Source: Lentzea tibetensis (lineage in GTDB: Bacteria; Actinomycetota; Actinomycetes; Mycobacteriales; Pseudonocardiaceae). From it: 42,929 nt of DNA. Made by a program: the position numbers and the translations under genes. The stretch covers positions 1-42,929 of the forward strand of contig NZ_VOBR01000025.1 in the NCBI RefSeq assembly GCF_007845675.1, given 5' to 3'. This document shows positions 1 through 7,948 of the stretch, in pieces. A model generated the notes under the pieces. It was not told the origin of the DNA. It did no database searches and saw only the letters and a program-made list of their open reading frames with translations. Numbering within the stretch: position 1 is the stretch's first letter; every line of letters begins with the position of its first letter.

Positions 1-1
1 C

Positions 2-62
2 GAAGGCCTCCGGACATGTGAAGCGGTTCCTCGACAGCTCCACTTCACAACCAGAGGCCTTC
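2..62. repeat. Imperfect long inverted repeat at left edge
   Basis: GAAGGCCTC at 2-10 is the exact reverse complement of GAGGCCTTC at 54-62. A nested pair, TGTGAAG at 17-23 and CTTCACA at 43-49, extends the dyad, leaving a 19-nt apical loop (24-42). It could be the terminator of a gene lying left of the window, or the end of a decayed mobile element. No T-tract follows, and nothing coding is recognisable in 1-233. Confidence 0.5.
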
Positions 63-63
63 A

Positions 64-80
64 CCTGTCTTCACGACAGG
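64..80. repeat. Small perfect hairpin
   Basis: CCTGTC (64-69) and GACAGG (75-80) form a 6-bp stem with a 5-nt loop, directly after the larger inverted repeat at 2-62. The two together look like a tandem-hairpin terminator region for an upstream gene outside the window. Confidence 0.35.
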
Positions 81-233
81 CCGTCACCCGCCCAAACCGG
101 GACAACGTCCCTGGACATCACAACTAGATCCCCGAGGCTCGAAGTCGAGGATCAGGTGTAGCCAGAACGTCAACCATCACCTGAAGCCCGACATCGAGTT
201 GACCCCGGCCGGATTCCGGGTGAGGGTGATCAC

Positions 234-1163
234 ATGGAACTGGACGGGGTGCCGCTGACCAACCTCGACCAACCTCTCTTCGAGGGGGCGACGAAGCGCG
301 ACCTGGTCGACTACCTCGACAAGGTCAGCGCGCTGTTCCTGCCCGAGCTGCGCGACCGCCCGCTGTCGGTCATGCGGGTGCTGCGCGGGCAGGGGCCGTT
401 CATGCAGAAGAACGTCCCCAAGTACACGCCGGACTTCGTGCGGACCGTCGCGATGTGGGCCGAGTCGTCCCATCGCGAGGTGAAGTACGCGCTGTGCGAC
501 GACCGGCGCACGTTGCTGTGGTTCGGCAACCAGCGCGCGGTCGAGTACCACCCGCAGCTGTTCCGGGTGGACCGGATGGACTACCAGACCCACCTGATCA
601 TGGACCTCGACCCGCCGGAGGGCTCGGACTTCTCCGCGGTCGTGCGCGCGGCGCACCTGGTCCGTCAGGCGTTGACCGCCGACGGGCTGGACAGCGCGGT
701 GAAGACCAGCGGCTCCAAGGGAGTCCACATCTTCGTGCCGCTCGAGCCGCAGGCACCGGACGACGTCGCCGCCGCCACGCGCGCGATCGCCGTTCGCGCG
801 GAACGGCTCGACCCGTCGATCGCGACCACCGCGTACATCAAGGAAGAACGCGAAGGAAAGGTCTTCCTCGACTCCACCCGCGCGTACGGCGCGACGGTCG
901 TCGCCGCGTACAGCCCCCGGTTGCGCCCCGGTGTGCCGGTGTCGTTCCCGGTGCCGTGGGAGTCGCTCGACGACGTGACGCCCGCCGACTTCACGCTGCG
1001 CACGGCACCACTGGACTCGGCGCCTTCGTGGGCGGACCTGATGCCCGCCAACCAGAAGCTGCCGGCCGACCTCGTCGAGGAAGGCCACACCATTCCCGTC
1101 GCACGGGTCGTCGCGATGCACGAGGGCAAACGCCGCAAGCGCGCCCGTGAGGCGGAGTCATGA
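234..1163 (+). CDS. LigD-type polymerase domain protein (NHEJ primase-polymerase), copy 1
   Basis: A 309-residue stand-alone archaeo-eukaryotic primase-type polymerase of the LigD PolDom family, which in bacteria fills and extends ends during Ku-dependent non-homologous end joining. Visible signatures are the catalytic DLD at 124-126 (IMDLDPPEG), the SGSKGVH segment with His164, and a third acidic residue at D213 in VFLDSTR. No ligase or nuclease domain is fused, so partners must be encoded elsewhere; Ku is not in the window. The ATG at 234 is preceded by GAGGGTG at a suitable distance. The stop overlaps the next start as ATGA, so the two polymerase genes are probably translated together. Some actinobacteria carry such stand-alone paralogues (for example mycobacterial PolD1/PolD2); I cannot say which subgroup this is. 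Confidence 0.88.
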   Translation: MELDGVPLTNLDQPLFEGATKRDLVDYLDKVSALFLPELRDRPLSVMRVLRGQGPFMQKNVPKYTPDFVRTVAMWAESSHREVKYALCDDRRTLLWFGNQRAVEYHPQLFRVDRMDYQTHLIMDLDPPEGSDFSAVVRAAHLVRQALTADGLDSAVKTSGSKGVHIFVPLEPQAPDDVAAATRAIAVRAERLDPSIATTAYIKEEREGKVFLDSTRAYGATVVAAYSPRLRPGVPVSFPVPWESLDDVTPADFTLRTAPLDSAPSWADLMPANQKLPADLVEEGHTIPVARVVAMHEGKRRKRAREAES

Positions 1164-2128
1164 GCCCTGGTTCGAAGAGTCCCGCCATCGAGCTGGAGGT
1201 GGAGGACCGCACGGTGCGGATCTCCAACCCGGACCGGGTGTACTTCCCGAAGCGCGGCGAGACGAAGCTCGACCTCGCGAACTACTACCTGTCCGTCGCG
1301 GACGGCATCGTGAACGCGTTGCGCGAACGGCCGTGCATGCTGCACCGCTTCCCCACCGGCGTCACCGGCGAGAAGGTGCACCAGAAGCGCCTGCCGCACG
1401 GCGCACCGCCGTGGGTGCAGACCGTGCGCGTGCACTTTCCCCGGTACAACCGGCACGCCGACGAGCTGACCGTCACGCACCCCGCCGACGTGATCTGGGC
1501 CGTGCAGATGTCCACAGTGGAGTTCCACCCGTGGAACTCGCGCCGCGCGGACACCGAGAAACCCGACGAGTGGCGCATCGACCTGGACCCGATGCCCGAC
1601 TGCCCGTGGTCGACGGTGCAACGCGTCGCGCACGTGGCGCACGAGGTGTTGTCGGATCTCGGTGCGGTCGGCTGGCCGAAGACCTCCGGTGGCCGCGGCA
1701 TGCACATCTACGTGCGCATCGAGCCTTCGTGGGGGTTCCAGGACGTGCGGCGCGCCGCGCTGGCGTTCGCCCGCGAGGTGGAACGCCGCGCGCCCGACCT
1801 GGTGACCACCGAGTGGTGGCGCCGCGACCGCGATCCGAGCGCTCTGTTCGTCGACTACAACCAGAACGCCCGCGACCACACCATCGCCGCCGCGTACTCG
1901 GTGCGCGGCAACCCGATGGGCACCGTCTCGACGCCGATCCGCTGGGACGAGATCGACGACGTCGAGCCCGACGACTTCACGATCGCGACCGTGCCCGCCC
2001 GGTACGCGGCTCTGGGCGACCTCCACGCGGGCATCGACGAGGCCGTGTTCTCGCTGGAGCCTTTGCTGGAGTGGGCCGACCGCGACGGGTCAGTCCCTGA
2101 TGAGCCGGTTGTGCCACCCGACGAGTAG
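1160..2128 (+). CDS. LigD-type polymerase domain protein (NHEJ primase-polymerase), copy 2
   Basis: A second stand-alone LigD PolDom-family protein (322 residues), clearly divergent from its neighbour. It shows the catalytic DLD at 141-143 (RIDLDPMPD), TSGGRGMH with His182, and D232 in LFVDYNQNARDHT, all as expected for an active primase-polymerase. The N-terminal VEDRTVRISNPDRVYFP is typical of the family. The ATG overlaps the preceding stop (ATGA), indicating an operon. The last 39 bp overlap the 3' end of the convergent DUF4345 gene. Two different PolDom paralogues in one operon suggests complementary roles in end processing (gap filling versus template-independent extension), but that division is inference. 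Confidence 0.88.
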   Translation: MSPGSKSPAIELEVEDRTVRISNPDRVYFPKRGETKLDLANYYLSVADGIVNALRERPCMLHRFPTGVTGEKVHQKRLPHGAPPWVQTVRVHFPRYNRHADELTVTHPADVIWAVQMSTVEFHPWNSRRADTEKPDEWRIDLDPMPDCPWSTVQRVAHVAHEVLSDLGAVGWPKTSGGRGMHIYVRIEPSWGFQDVRRAALAFAREVERRAPDLVTTEWWRRDRDPSALFVDYNQNARDHTIAAAYSVRGNPMGTVSTPIRWDEIDDVEPDDFTIATVPARYAALGDLHAGIDEAVFSLEPLLEWADRDGSVPDEPVVPPDE

Positions 2129-2464
2129 CGGCGGCACGACCAGCTCGACGCCGAGCAACCCGAAGATCATGGGGTGCGGCGTTCCGGCCGCGACCAGCGA
2201 GATGAGCCGCGCGATCCCGCCCGCGAACACCACAGCCGACACGCCGCGCACCACCAGCTTCGCCTCGCGCACCTTCGGCACCGCGCTCAGCAGCACCAGC
2301 CCCAGCGCCAGCCACGACACGGCGAAGAACCGGTAGTTGCTGTCCGCACTGGGTGTCGCGCTCTCGTTCCCCGGCAACGCGGCCGGCCCCAGTACGACTT
2401 CCAGCAGTCCGGTGGCCACGATGAACAACCCCGCCGCGATGATGACTACCTTGAATGCCTTCAT
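2090..2464 (-). CDS. DUF4345-like small membrane protein
   Basis: A 124-residue integral membrane protein with about four hydrophobic helices (near residues 4-24, 46-62, 72-92 and 98-116) and no soluble domain. Length and layout fit the DUF4345 family, whose function is unknown. I place the start at the ATG at 2464 because GGGGGA sits just upstream on the minus strand; a TTG four codons further out is less likely. The gene converges on the second polymerase gene with a 39-bp tail overlap and diverges from the DinB-like gene across only 31 bp, so the two outward promoters must be very compact. Family assignment is moderate. Confidence 0.7.
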   Translation of the reverse strand: MKAFKVVIIAAGLFIVATGLLEVVLGPAALPGNESATPSADSNYRFFAVSWLALGLVLLSAVPKVREAKLVVRGVSAVVFAGGIARLISLVAAGTPHPMIFGLLGVELVVPPLLVGWHNRLIRD

Positions 2465-2495
2465 CTGATCCCCCAATCACGGTCAGAATACTCGC

Positions 2496-3002
2496 GTGAC
2501 CACTGAACGAATCCCGCCACCGCTGATCGCCGACGAACGCGAGATGCTGCGCAAGTTCCTCGACTTCCACCGCGCCACGCTGGCCATGAAGTGCGACGGT
2601 CTGTCCGATGAGGACCTTCGGCGGCAGTCCATGCCACCGTCGACCCTGTCGCTGCTGGGACTCGTGCGGCACATGGCCGAGGTCGAGCGCACCTGGTTCC
2701 GCCGCGTCATCAACGCCGAGGACGTGCCGTTCGTCTGGTCCGCCGTGGGCGACTTCCAGGAGGCTTACAACGCCGAAGGCGCCACGCGGTCCGAGGCGTT
2801 CGCGGCCTGGGAGGCCGAGGTCGAGCGGTCGCGGCGGATCGAGCTCGAGGCGCCTTCGCTGGACGTGACCGGGTATTTCCCCCGGTGGGAGGCCGATGTG
2901 TCCCTGCGGCTGGTGATGCTGCACCTGATCCACGAGTACGCGCGGCACAACGGGCACGCCGACTTCCTGCGCGAGGGCATCGACGGCGTCACGGGAGCGT
3001 GA
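2496..3002 (+). CDS. DinB-like / DUF664 family protein
   Basis: A 168-residue protein resembling DUF664, part of the DinB/YfiT four-helix metal-dependent superfamily. The expected histidines are visible: H59 in LVRHMAEVE and the C-terminal HEYARHNGHAD with H146, H151 and H154. The middle region with FPRWEADVSLRLVMLHLIHE is typical of actinobacterial DUF664. Members bind a divalent metal and include thiol transferases and stress-induced proteins; the substrate here is unknown. The GTG start has no clear ribosome-binding site, and a CAGAAT box 7 bp upstream suggests a leaderless message. The gene is divergent from the DUF4345 gene and convergent with the GH3 gene across a 284-bp gap. Confidence 0.8.
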   Translation: MTTERIPPPLIADEREMLRKFLDFHRATLAMKCDGLSDEDLRRQSMPPSTLSLLGLVRHMAEVERTWFRRVINAEDVPFVWSAVGDFQEAYNAEGATRSEAFAAWEAEVERSRRIELEAPSLDVTGYFPRWEADVSLRLVMLHLIHEYARHNGHADFLREGIDGVTGA

Positions 3003-3176
3003 GCGTGGAGTTCTTCTGCCACCACCGCGATCGGCGGATAGCCGTCGTGAACTGAGCAGCTGCCGACCTGGGCACATGAGGCTTGGCGGAGCAGACCGTT
3101 CGATCGCATCTCACCTTGACGTCCGCGGCCTGGGAACCTCCCGTCTGGGCCACCTTGTTCCGGGCTCCGCCCGACA

Positions 3177-3207
3177 CGAGGCGTCCCTCCTCCGTCGGGG
3201 CGCCTCG
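3177..3207. terminator. Hairpin between convergent DinB-like and GH3 genes
   Basis: An 11-bp stem (3177-3187 with 3197-3207, one G-T wobble) closes a 9-nt loop. It lies in the 284-bp gap between two convergent genes, where a bidirectional terminator is expected. No T-tract follows, which is common in high-GC actinobacteria. Nothing coding was recognised in the rest of 3003-3286. Confidence 0.6.
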
Positions 3208-3286
3208 TACCGAGCCATCTGCCGCGGCAGTGCGGTGGTCCGATCCGCCGCTCACCTTTCGCGGCTCAGCTCACCGAGGACGCGCG

Positions 3287-4456
3287 TCAGCACACGCCCT
3301 TCGACGTCAGCACGTGCCGCAGGGCCTGATCCATCCGGGCCGCGGGCAGCTCACCCGATGCGAGCGCCTGCTCGAGCCGGGTGAGCACCTCGGTCACGTG
3401 CCCACCGGACGACCACAAAGCGATGTCCGCCCCGGACGTCAAGGCCCGCAACACGGCCTCGGGCAACGGGAACCGCGCGCTGACGGCCTTCATGGCACCG
3501 AGGTCGTCGGTCATCACGAGCCCGGAGAAGGCGAACTCCTTGCGCAGCAACTCGTAGGTCGACTGACTCAGCGTGGCGGGCAGGTCACCGGTCAGCCCCG
3601 GCACCACCAGGTGCCCGACCATCACCGCGGCGGGCCCGTAGGCCGCGATGTCGCGGTAGGGCACGAGGTCGTTGCCGCGCAACTGCTCCAGCGGCGGCGT
3701 GGTGACCGTTCCCTGGTGCGAGTCACCGCTGGCGTTGCCGTGTCCGGGGAAGTGCTTGAGCACGGGCGCGACGCCGGACGCGCGCAACCCGGCGGCGAAC
3801 GCCGAGGCGTAGGTGCGCACCACGGCCGGGTCCGCGGAGAACGAGCGGTCGCCGATCACCGTGTTGTCGGGCTGCGGGCTGGTGTCGAGCACGGGCGCGA
3901 GGTCCATGGTGACACCGCGGGCCTTCAGCGCCTCGCCGCGCTTGCGGGCCAGTTCCTGCACGGCGGGCGGCGCCATGGTGGCGGTCATCCGCCGGGCGCT
4001 GGGGATCTGGCCGTCGAGCATCTCGATGCGCTGCACGCGGCCGCCCTCGTCGTCGACCGCGACGGTCAGCGGCACCTTGGCCGCGGCGTGCACGGCCTGC
4101 AGAGCGCCGTTGGACAGCAGGCCGGGGTCGTCGCCGCCGATGAAGATGCCGCCGATCTGCTCCCCCGTCACCAGCGCCAGCGAGTCGGCGGGTCCGGTGG
4201 GGTTCACGCCGACCATCACGAGCTGCGCGAGGCGGGCACGGGGCGTCAACGCGGCGATCGGGGCCGCGCACTTGTCCACCGGAGGCGCCGCGGCCGTCGC
4301 GCTAGGAGAAGACGAAGAAGACGTGGGCAGCGACACACCTGGCGCAGCACCACCTCGACCGGACACGACGGTCGGCGTGTAGAGCAGTGCCGCGACCAGC
4401 GCGCCGGTGGCCAGCACTACTAGCAGTGCCGGAGTGCTGAGCCTGCGCGCGTTCAC
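3287..4456 (-). CDS. Secreted glycoside hydrolase family 3 protein (NagZ-like)
   Basis: A 389-residue GH3 enzyme of the beta-N-acetylhexosaminidase (NagZ) type. After an N-terminal hydrophobic segment and a Ser/Thr/Pro-rich linker, the catalytic domain shows GGIFIGGD, DEGGRVQR, the hallmark KHFPGHG with downstream D-S-H, and MTDDLGAM carrying the probable nucleophile Asp. The substrate is likely GlcNAc-containing cell-wall or chitin fragments outside the membrane. Cysteines flank the catalytic domain (near the linker and as the last residue), perhaps forming a disulfide. I prefer the GTG at 4456 over one at 4465, because a TACGGT box sits 7 bp upstream of 4456 and would overlap the earlier start. 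The upstream neighbour is an RsbW-like ATPase on the same strand. Confidence 0.88.
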   Translation of the reverse strand: MNARRLSTPALLVVLATGALVAALLYTPTVVSGRGGAAPGVSLPTSSSSSPSATAAAPPVDKCAAPIAALTPRARLAQLVMVGVNPTGPADSLALVTGEQIGGIFIGGDDPGLLSNGALQAVHAAAKVPLTVAVDDEGGRVQRIEMLDGQIPSARRMTATMAPPAVQELARKRGEALKARGVTMDLAPVLDTSPQPDNTVIGDRSFSADPAVVRTYASAFAAGLRASGVAPVLKHFPGHGNASGDSHQGTVTTPPLEQLRGNDLVPYRDIAAYGPAAVMVGHLVVPGLTGDLPATLSQSTYELLRKEFAFSGLVMTDDLGAMKAVSARFPLPEAVLRALTSGADIALWSSGGHVTEVLTRLEQALASGELPAARMDQALRHVLTSKGVC

Positions 4457-4463
4457 ATGTCCC

Positions 4464-4469
4464 ACCGTA
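4464..4469 (-). promoter_or_regulatory. Candidate -10 box for the GH3 gene
   Basis: On the minus strand TACGGT fits the actinobacterial TAnnnT -10 consensus and ends 7 nt before the GTG at 4456. Transcription would then begin at or next to the start codon, giving a leaderless mRNA. No convincing -35 was identified. Confidence 0.4.
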
Positions 4470-4480
4470 ACCCGTTCGGC

Positions 4481-4876
4481 TCAGCTGGCTCTGGGGATGT
4501 CCGCCCACACCGTGGTGCCGCCGTGCCTGCGGTCGACGCCCCAGCGGTCCGCCAAGCGTGCGACCAGCATCAACCCGCCGCCCTTGCGCGGGCTGGCGGT
4601 CGAGTGGCGAGCGACCTGGCGGGTGCGGGCATCGTGCACGACCTCGACCCTGATGCCGTCGCGGGTGCTGGCCAGCCGCAGGCGCGACGGGTCAGCCGTG
4701 TACCGGTATGCGTTGCTGACCAGCTCGTTCACCACGAGCAGCACGTCGTCGACGCACTCGGGCGGCTCGGCAGCGAGCTGCACTCGTGCCCACCGGCGCA
4801 CCTCCGACAGAGACGGCCGGTGGCGACCGAGCGACAGCTCTTGTTCAACGCGGGCTGCTGCTTCGCGCCGCACCAT
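4481..4876 (-). CDS. RsbW-like ATP-binding protein (anti-sigma/regulatory kinase family)
   Basis: A 131-residue single-domain protein of the GHKL ATPase superfamily, HATPase_c_2/RsbW type. The N-box is visible as VVNELVSNAYRYT, followed by a G-rich lid region (PRKGGGLMLVARLADRWGV) and a C-terminal GGTTVWADIP strand. Such proteins are abundant in actinomycetes and act as serine kinases or anti-sigma factors in partner-switching networks. No anti-anti-sigma partner is adjacent. The start is uncertain: the ATG at 4876 follows AAGGGG closely and begins a normal-length domain, whereas a GTG at 4951 would add 25 residues. It is divergent from the response regulator at 4981. Confidence 0.78.
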   Translation of the reverse strand: MVRREAAARVEQELSLGRHRPSLSEVRRWARVQLAAEPPECVDDVLLVVNELVSNAYRYTADPSRLRLASTRDGIRVEVVHDARTRQVARHSTASPRKGGGLMLVARLADRWGVDRRHGGTTVWADIPRAS

Positions 4877-4967
4877 CACCCCTTCGCCGCAGGTTCCACC
4901 GGTCGGGGGAAGGATTACCCGCCGTACGGAGGCGTTAAACCTGCCGAGCACCGATCAGCCCCGCTGT

Positions 4968-4973
4968 TAGAGT
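4968..4973 (+). promoter_or_regulatory. Candidate -10 box for the two-component operon
   Basis: TAGAGT matches TAnnnT and ends 7 nt before the ATG at 4981. There is no Shine-Dalgarno sequence before that ATG, so a leaderless transcript starting at the A of ATG is the simplest reading. Confidence 0.45.
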
Positions 4974-4980
4974 CCGGATC

Positions 4981-5670
4981 ATGGGCAACTCCGTCCTCGT
5001 CGCGGAGGACAACGTGATGCAGGCCGACATGCTCGGCCGCTACCTGCGCCAGGAGGGCTACCAGGTCCGCATCGTCCACGATGGACGTTCAGCGATCGAC
5101 GAGGTGCGCAGGAACGCGCCGGACCTGTTGATACTGGACGTGATGATGCCGAAGGTGGACGGGCTCGACGTCGTGCGCGTGCTGCGCGCGGAGACCGGGA
5201 TCCCGATGCTCATGCTCACCGCGAAGTCCACAGAGGACGACCTGCTGCACGGGCTCGACCTCGGCGCGGACGACTACGTCACCAAGCCCTACAGCCCGCG
5301 GGAGCTCATGGCCAGGGTGCGCACGCTGCTGCGGCGCGTCCAGCGGCACGCCGCGTCCACCGCGCTCACGGTCGGTGAGCTGGTCGTCGACCTGTACGGC
5401 CACGAGGTGCGAATGGCCGGGCAGCTCCTCGAGTGCACGGCGTCGGAGTTCCGGATCCTGCAGACCATGGCCGAGGCGCCGGGCCGCGTGTTCAGCCGCG
5501 CCCAGCTGCTCTCCGCGGTGCACGGGCTGGACGGGTTCATCACCGAGCGCACCATCGACGCGCACGTCATGAACCTGCGCAAGAAGATCGAGACGACCCC
5601 GCGCCAGCCGGTCTACCTGCTGACCGTGCACGGTGTCGGCTACAAGCTCGTCGACGGCAGTGGCCGGTAG
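4981..5670 (+). CDS. OmpR/PhoB-family response regulator
   Basis: A 229-residue two-domain regulator. The receiver domain (1-120) has the acidic pair E9/D10, phosphoacceptor D53 in LILDVMMPK, T80 in LMLTAK and K102 in VTKPYSP. The C-terminal winged-helix DNA-binding domain (about 130-227) shows ECTASEFRILQTMAEAPGRVFSR-type wing sequence and the terminal TVHGVGYKLV. It partners the histidine kinase that overlaps its 3' end. The genes immediately downstream (lipoprotein, adaptor, MacB-type ABC) suggest it controls an envelope-stress or antimicrobial efflux system, which is inference from context. Confidence 0.95.
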   Translation: MGNSVLVAEDNVMQADMLGRYLRQEGYQVRIVHDGRSAIDEVRRNAPDLLILDVMMPKVDGLDVVRVLRAETGIPMLMLTAKSTEDDLLHGLDLGADDYVTKPYSPRELMARVRTLLRRVQRHAASTALTVGELVVDLYGHEVRMAGQLLECTASEFRILQTMAEAPGRVFSRAQLLSAVHGLDGFITERTIDAHVMNLRKKIETTPRQPVYLLTVHGVGYKLVDGSGR

Positions 5671-7372
5671 GGCCCCGCTGCGGCACAGCCTGCTCGGCCG
5701 GATGCTGGCCGCGTCGGTGCTGGTCGCGATCTGCTCGGTCACGGCGACCGCGTGGCTCGTCGCGCAGAGCACGTCGACGGCCATCCGCCAGGAGCTCGGC
5801 AACGCGGTGGCGAGCGACTCCCGCACCTACCAGTCGCTGCTGACCTGGGCGGTCGAGCACCGGACGTGGGACGGCGTGCCGGTCACGGGCCTCGCCGAGG
5901 CCCGGATCGTCCTCACCACCGAGGACCGGCGGCTCATCGCGGACTCCGGTGGCCGCGCGAACACCGCCGAGCTGCCGCAGACGCCGTCCGCGGTGATCAC
6001 GCCGCTCGCGGTCGACGCCAAGCTCGGCCCCGAGGTGCCGGCCGATCGCGTCGATCCCAGGGTGGTGGGCCCCTTCGCGCTGACCACCGAGCAGCAGGCG
6101 GCGCTGAACGAGGACGCCCAGCTGTACCTCTCCCGCTGCGTCGGGCCGCGGGCGGCCGGGCCGCTGCCGCACGCGGCGAACGGCCGCCCGATCGTCGAGA
6201 TCGACCGAACGGTCTCCGCCGAGCTGACCCCGGCCTGCATCGAGGCGGCGACCAGGCTGACCACGACGACCGCCGGGGAGTCGGCGGCGTTCGCGCAGCT
6301 CGAGGACCTGTTCAACGCCTGCCGCACGCAACGCGGCAGGCCACCGGCCGAGCTCGGCCTCACCGGATCGTGGGAGCCGTCGTCGGACGACACCGACTGT
6401 CTCGGCGAGGCCCGTCGCACGCAGCTCAAGCCGTTCGTGGCGCCGACCGCGCTCCTGTTCGTCACCGACCCGGCGGGCAGGACCACGCAGTCCACCGTGT
6501 TCTCGATCGACGTCAGCCGGACCGTGCTGGTCGCGGCCGTGGTGCTGCTGCTGACCGTGGGCGTGAGCGTGCTGGTCGGGCTGCGGCTGATCCGTCCGCT
6601 CGGCACGCTCACCGCTGCCGCCGAACGCATGCGGAGCGGCGAGAACGAGCCGGTCGAGATCCGCTCGCGCGGCGAGATCGGGCAGCTGGCGCGGGCGTTC
6701 AACGACATGGCCGAGCACCGCGCCCGCACCGAGGCCCAGCGCAAGGCCATGACCAGCGACGTCTCGCACGAACTGCGCAACCCGCTCGGCACCATCCGCA
6801 GCTGGCTGGAGGGCGCGCGCGACGGTGTCGTCGAGCTGGACCGGGCCCAGCTGGACGCGCTGCTGAACGAGGCGCTCGTGCTCCAGCACCTGGTCGACGA
6901 CCTGCAGGACCTGGCGATGGTGGACGCGGGCGAGCTGCGCCTGCACCCCGAACCGGTCGAGCTGCGCGACGTGTTCGAGCAGCTGGTCGCCGCGCACCCC
7001 GCGGTCACCGCGTCCGGCGGCGGACGCGTGCGAGCGGATCCGGTGCGGCTGCGGCAGATCCTCGCGAACCTGGTCACCAACGCGCTGCGCTACACGCCAC
7101 CCGGCGGCACGGTCCGGCTGTCCGCGCAACGGATCGGCGACCGGGTGCGGATCGAGGTCGCCGACACCGGCATCGGCATCGCCGCCGACGACCTGCCGCA
7201 CGTGTTCGACCGGTTCTGGCGCGCCGACCGGTCGCGCACCAGGGAAACCGGTGGCAGCGGGCTCGGGCTGGCGATCGTGCACGGTCTCGTGCGGGCGCAC
7301 GACGGCACGATCAGCGTCGCGAGCACCGTTGGTCATGGGACGAAGTTCACCATCGAGCTACCGGCAAGCTGA
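5660..7372 (+). CDS. HAMP-domain sensor histidine kinase
   Basis: A 570-residue membrane sensor kinase. It has an N-terminal transmembrane helix (about 14-36), a roughly 240-residue extracytoplasmic sensor with four or more cysteines (for example in SRCVGP, TPACIEA, FNACRTQ and DTDCLGE), a second transmembrane helix (about 286-307), HAMP, and H-box DVSHELRNP with His370. N-box LVTNALRYTP, DTGIGI, FDRFWR and GGSGLGLAI complete the catalytic domain. The GTG at 5660 overlaps the regulator stop by 11 bp; a GTG at 5633 is possible but gives a longer overlap. The large Cys-containing sensor domain is not one I recognise; disulfide-stabilised binding of an extracellular ligand is plausible. Confidence 0.93.
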   Translation: MAGRAPLRHSLLGRMLAASVLVAICSVTATAWLVAQSTSTAIRQELGNAVASDSRTYQSLLTWAVEHRTWDGVPVTGLAEARIVLTTEDRRLIADSGGRANTAELPQTPSAVITPLAVDAKLGPEVPADRVDPRVVGPFALTTEQQAALNEDAQLYLSRCVGPRAAGPLPHAANGRPIVEIDRTVSAELTPACIEAATRLTTTTAGESAAFAQLEDLFNACRTQRGRPPAELGLTGSWEPSSDDTDCLGEARRTQLKPFVAPTALLFVTDPAGRTTQSTVFSIDVSRTVLVAAVVLLLTVGVSVLVGLRLIRPLGTLTAAAERMRSGENEPVEIRSRGEIGQLARAFNDMAEHRARTEAQRKAMTSDVSHELRNPLGTIRSWLEGARDGVVELDRAQLDALLNEALVLQHLVDDLQDLAMVDAGELRLHPEPVELRDVFEQLVAAHPAVTASGGGRVRADPVRLRQILANLVTNALRYTPPGGTVRLSAQRIGDRVRIEVADTGIGIAADDLPHVFDRFWRADRSRTRETGGSGLGLAIVHGLVRAHDGTISVASTVGHGTKFTIELPAS

Positions 7373-7423
7373 GCGAACACCGTCCGCACATTTTCCTCAC
7401 AACTGCTCGGCACGATCCCCGGC

Positions 7424-7948
7424 ATGATCCCCAAACTGGTCGCCGCCGCCTCCCTGTTGCTGCTGGCGGCGTGCTCTCAGCCCGCCGCGTCCACGGCGAA
7501 CGTGGCCTCACTGAACAGCTCCGGCGCGTCGGCACCGTCGAGCGCCACTGCCACCAGCGGCAGCACCGAGCAGCCCCGGCTGCGGATGGACATGTCCGAC
7601 GAGGAGAAGAACCGGCTGTTCGAGGCGCACACCGCGTGCCTGAAGGAGAAGGACCCGAAGGGCACCGGCAACGGTCCCGGTCCTGCGGGCCAGCGCCAGT
7701 ACAACGAAGAGGCGTGGAAGGCGTGCGCCTCGAAGTGGCCGCTGCCGCCGTGGGAGATGGACTCCAAGAACCCGACGTTCGCGGACAACTGGCACAAGAA
7801 CGTGCAGTGCCTCAACAGCAGGGGCATGAAGGTCATCGAGACCGAACCGGGCAGCTGGACCTACGACGGCGAGCAGACGCTGAGCGCCGAGGAACGCACC
7901 AAGATCGAGAACGAGTGCCAGCAAGAGGTCTTCGGGGGCCGCAAGTGA
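7424..7948 (+). CDS. Secreted lipoprotein of the two-component/ABC cluster
   Basis: A 174-residue predicted lipoprotein. The lipobox LLAAC places the lipidated Cys at residue 17, followed by a long Ser/Ala/Thr linker (18-50). The mature domain carries four further cysteines in a spaced pattern (TACLKE, KACASK, VQCLNS, NECQQE), suggesting two disulfides. A similar small Cys-rich lipoprotein often precedes adaptor and MacB-type genes in actinobacteria, but its role is unknown to me. Its stop overlaps the adaptor GTG (GTGA), indicating coupled translation. It may act as an accessory or sensor for the efflux complex on the outer face of the membrane. Confidence 0.85.
   Translation: MIPKLVAAASLLLLAACSQPAASTANVASLNSSGASAPSSATATSGSTEQPRLRMDMSDEEKNRLFEAHTACLKEKDPKGTGNGPGPAGQRQYNEEAWKACASKWPLPPWEMDSKNPTFADNWHKNVQCLNSRGMKVIETEPGSWTYDGEQTLSAEERTKIENECQQEVFGGRK

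Noticed and set aside
3003-3176. Transposase remnant after the DinB-like gene
   Set aside because: A short stretch looked vaguely like the end of an IS transposase, but no catalytic motif, inverted repeat or second copy supports it.
3083-4423. Plus-strand open frame opposite the GH3 gene
   Set aside because: His/Arg/Gly-rich shadow with no motif; GH3 signature KHFPGHG is on the minus strand.
5752-7944. Open frame running upstream of the adaptor gene for more than 2 kb
   Set aside because: It lies under the histidine kinase and lipoprotein genes, has Arg/Pro/Ala-rich low-complexity translation, and the adaptor has a clear GTG start at 7945.
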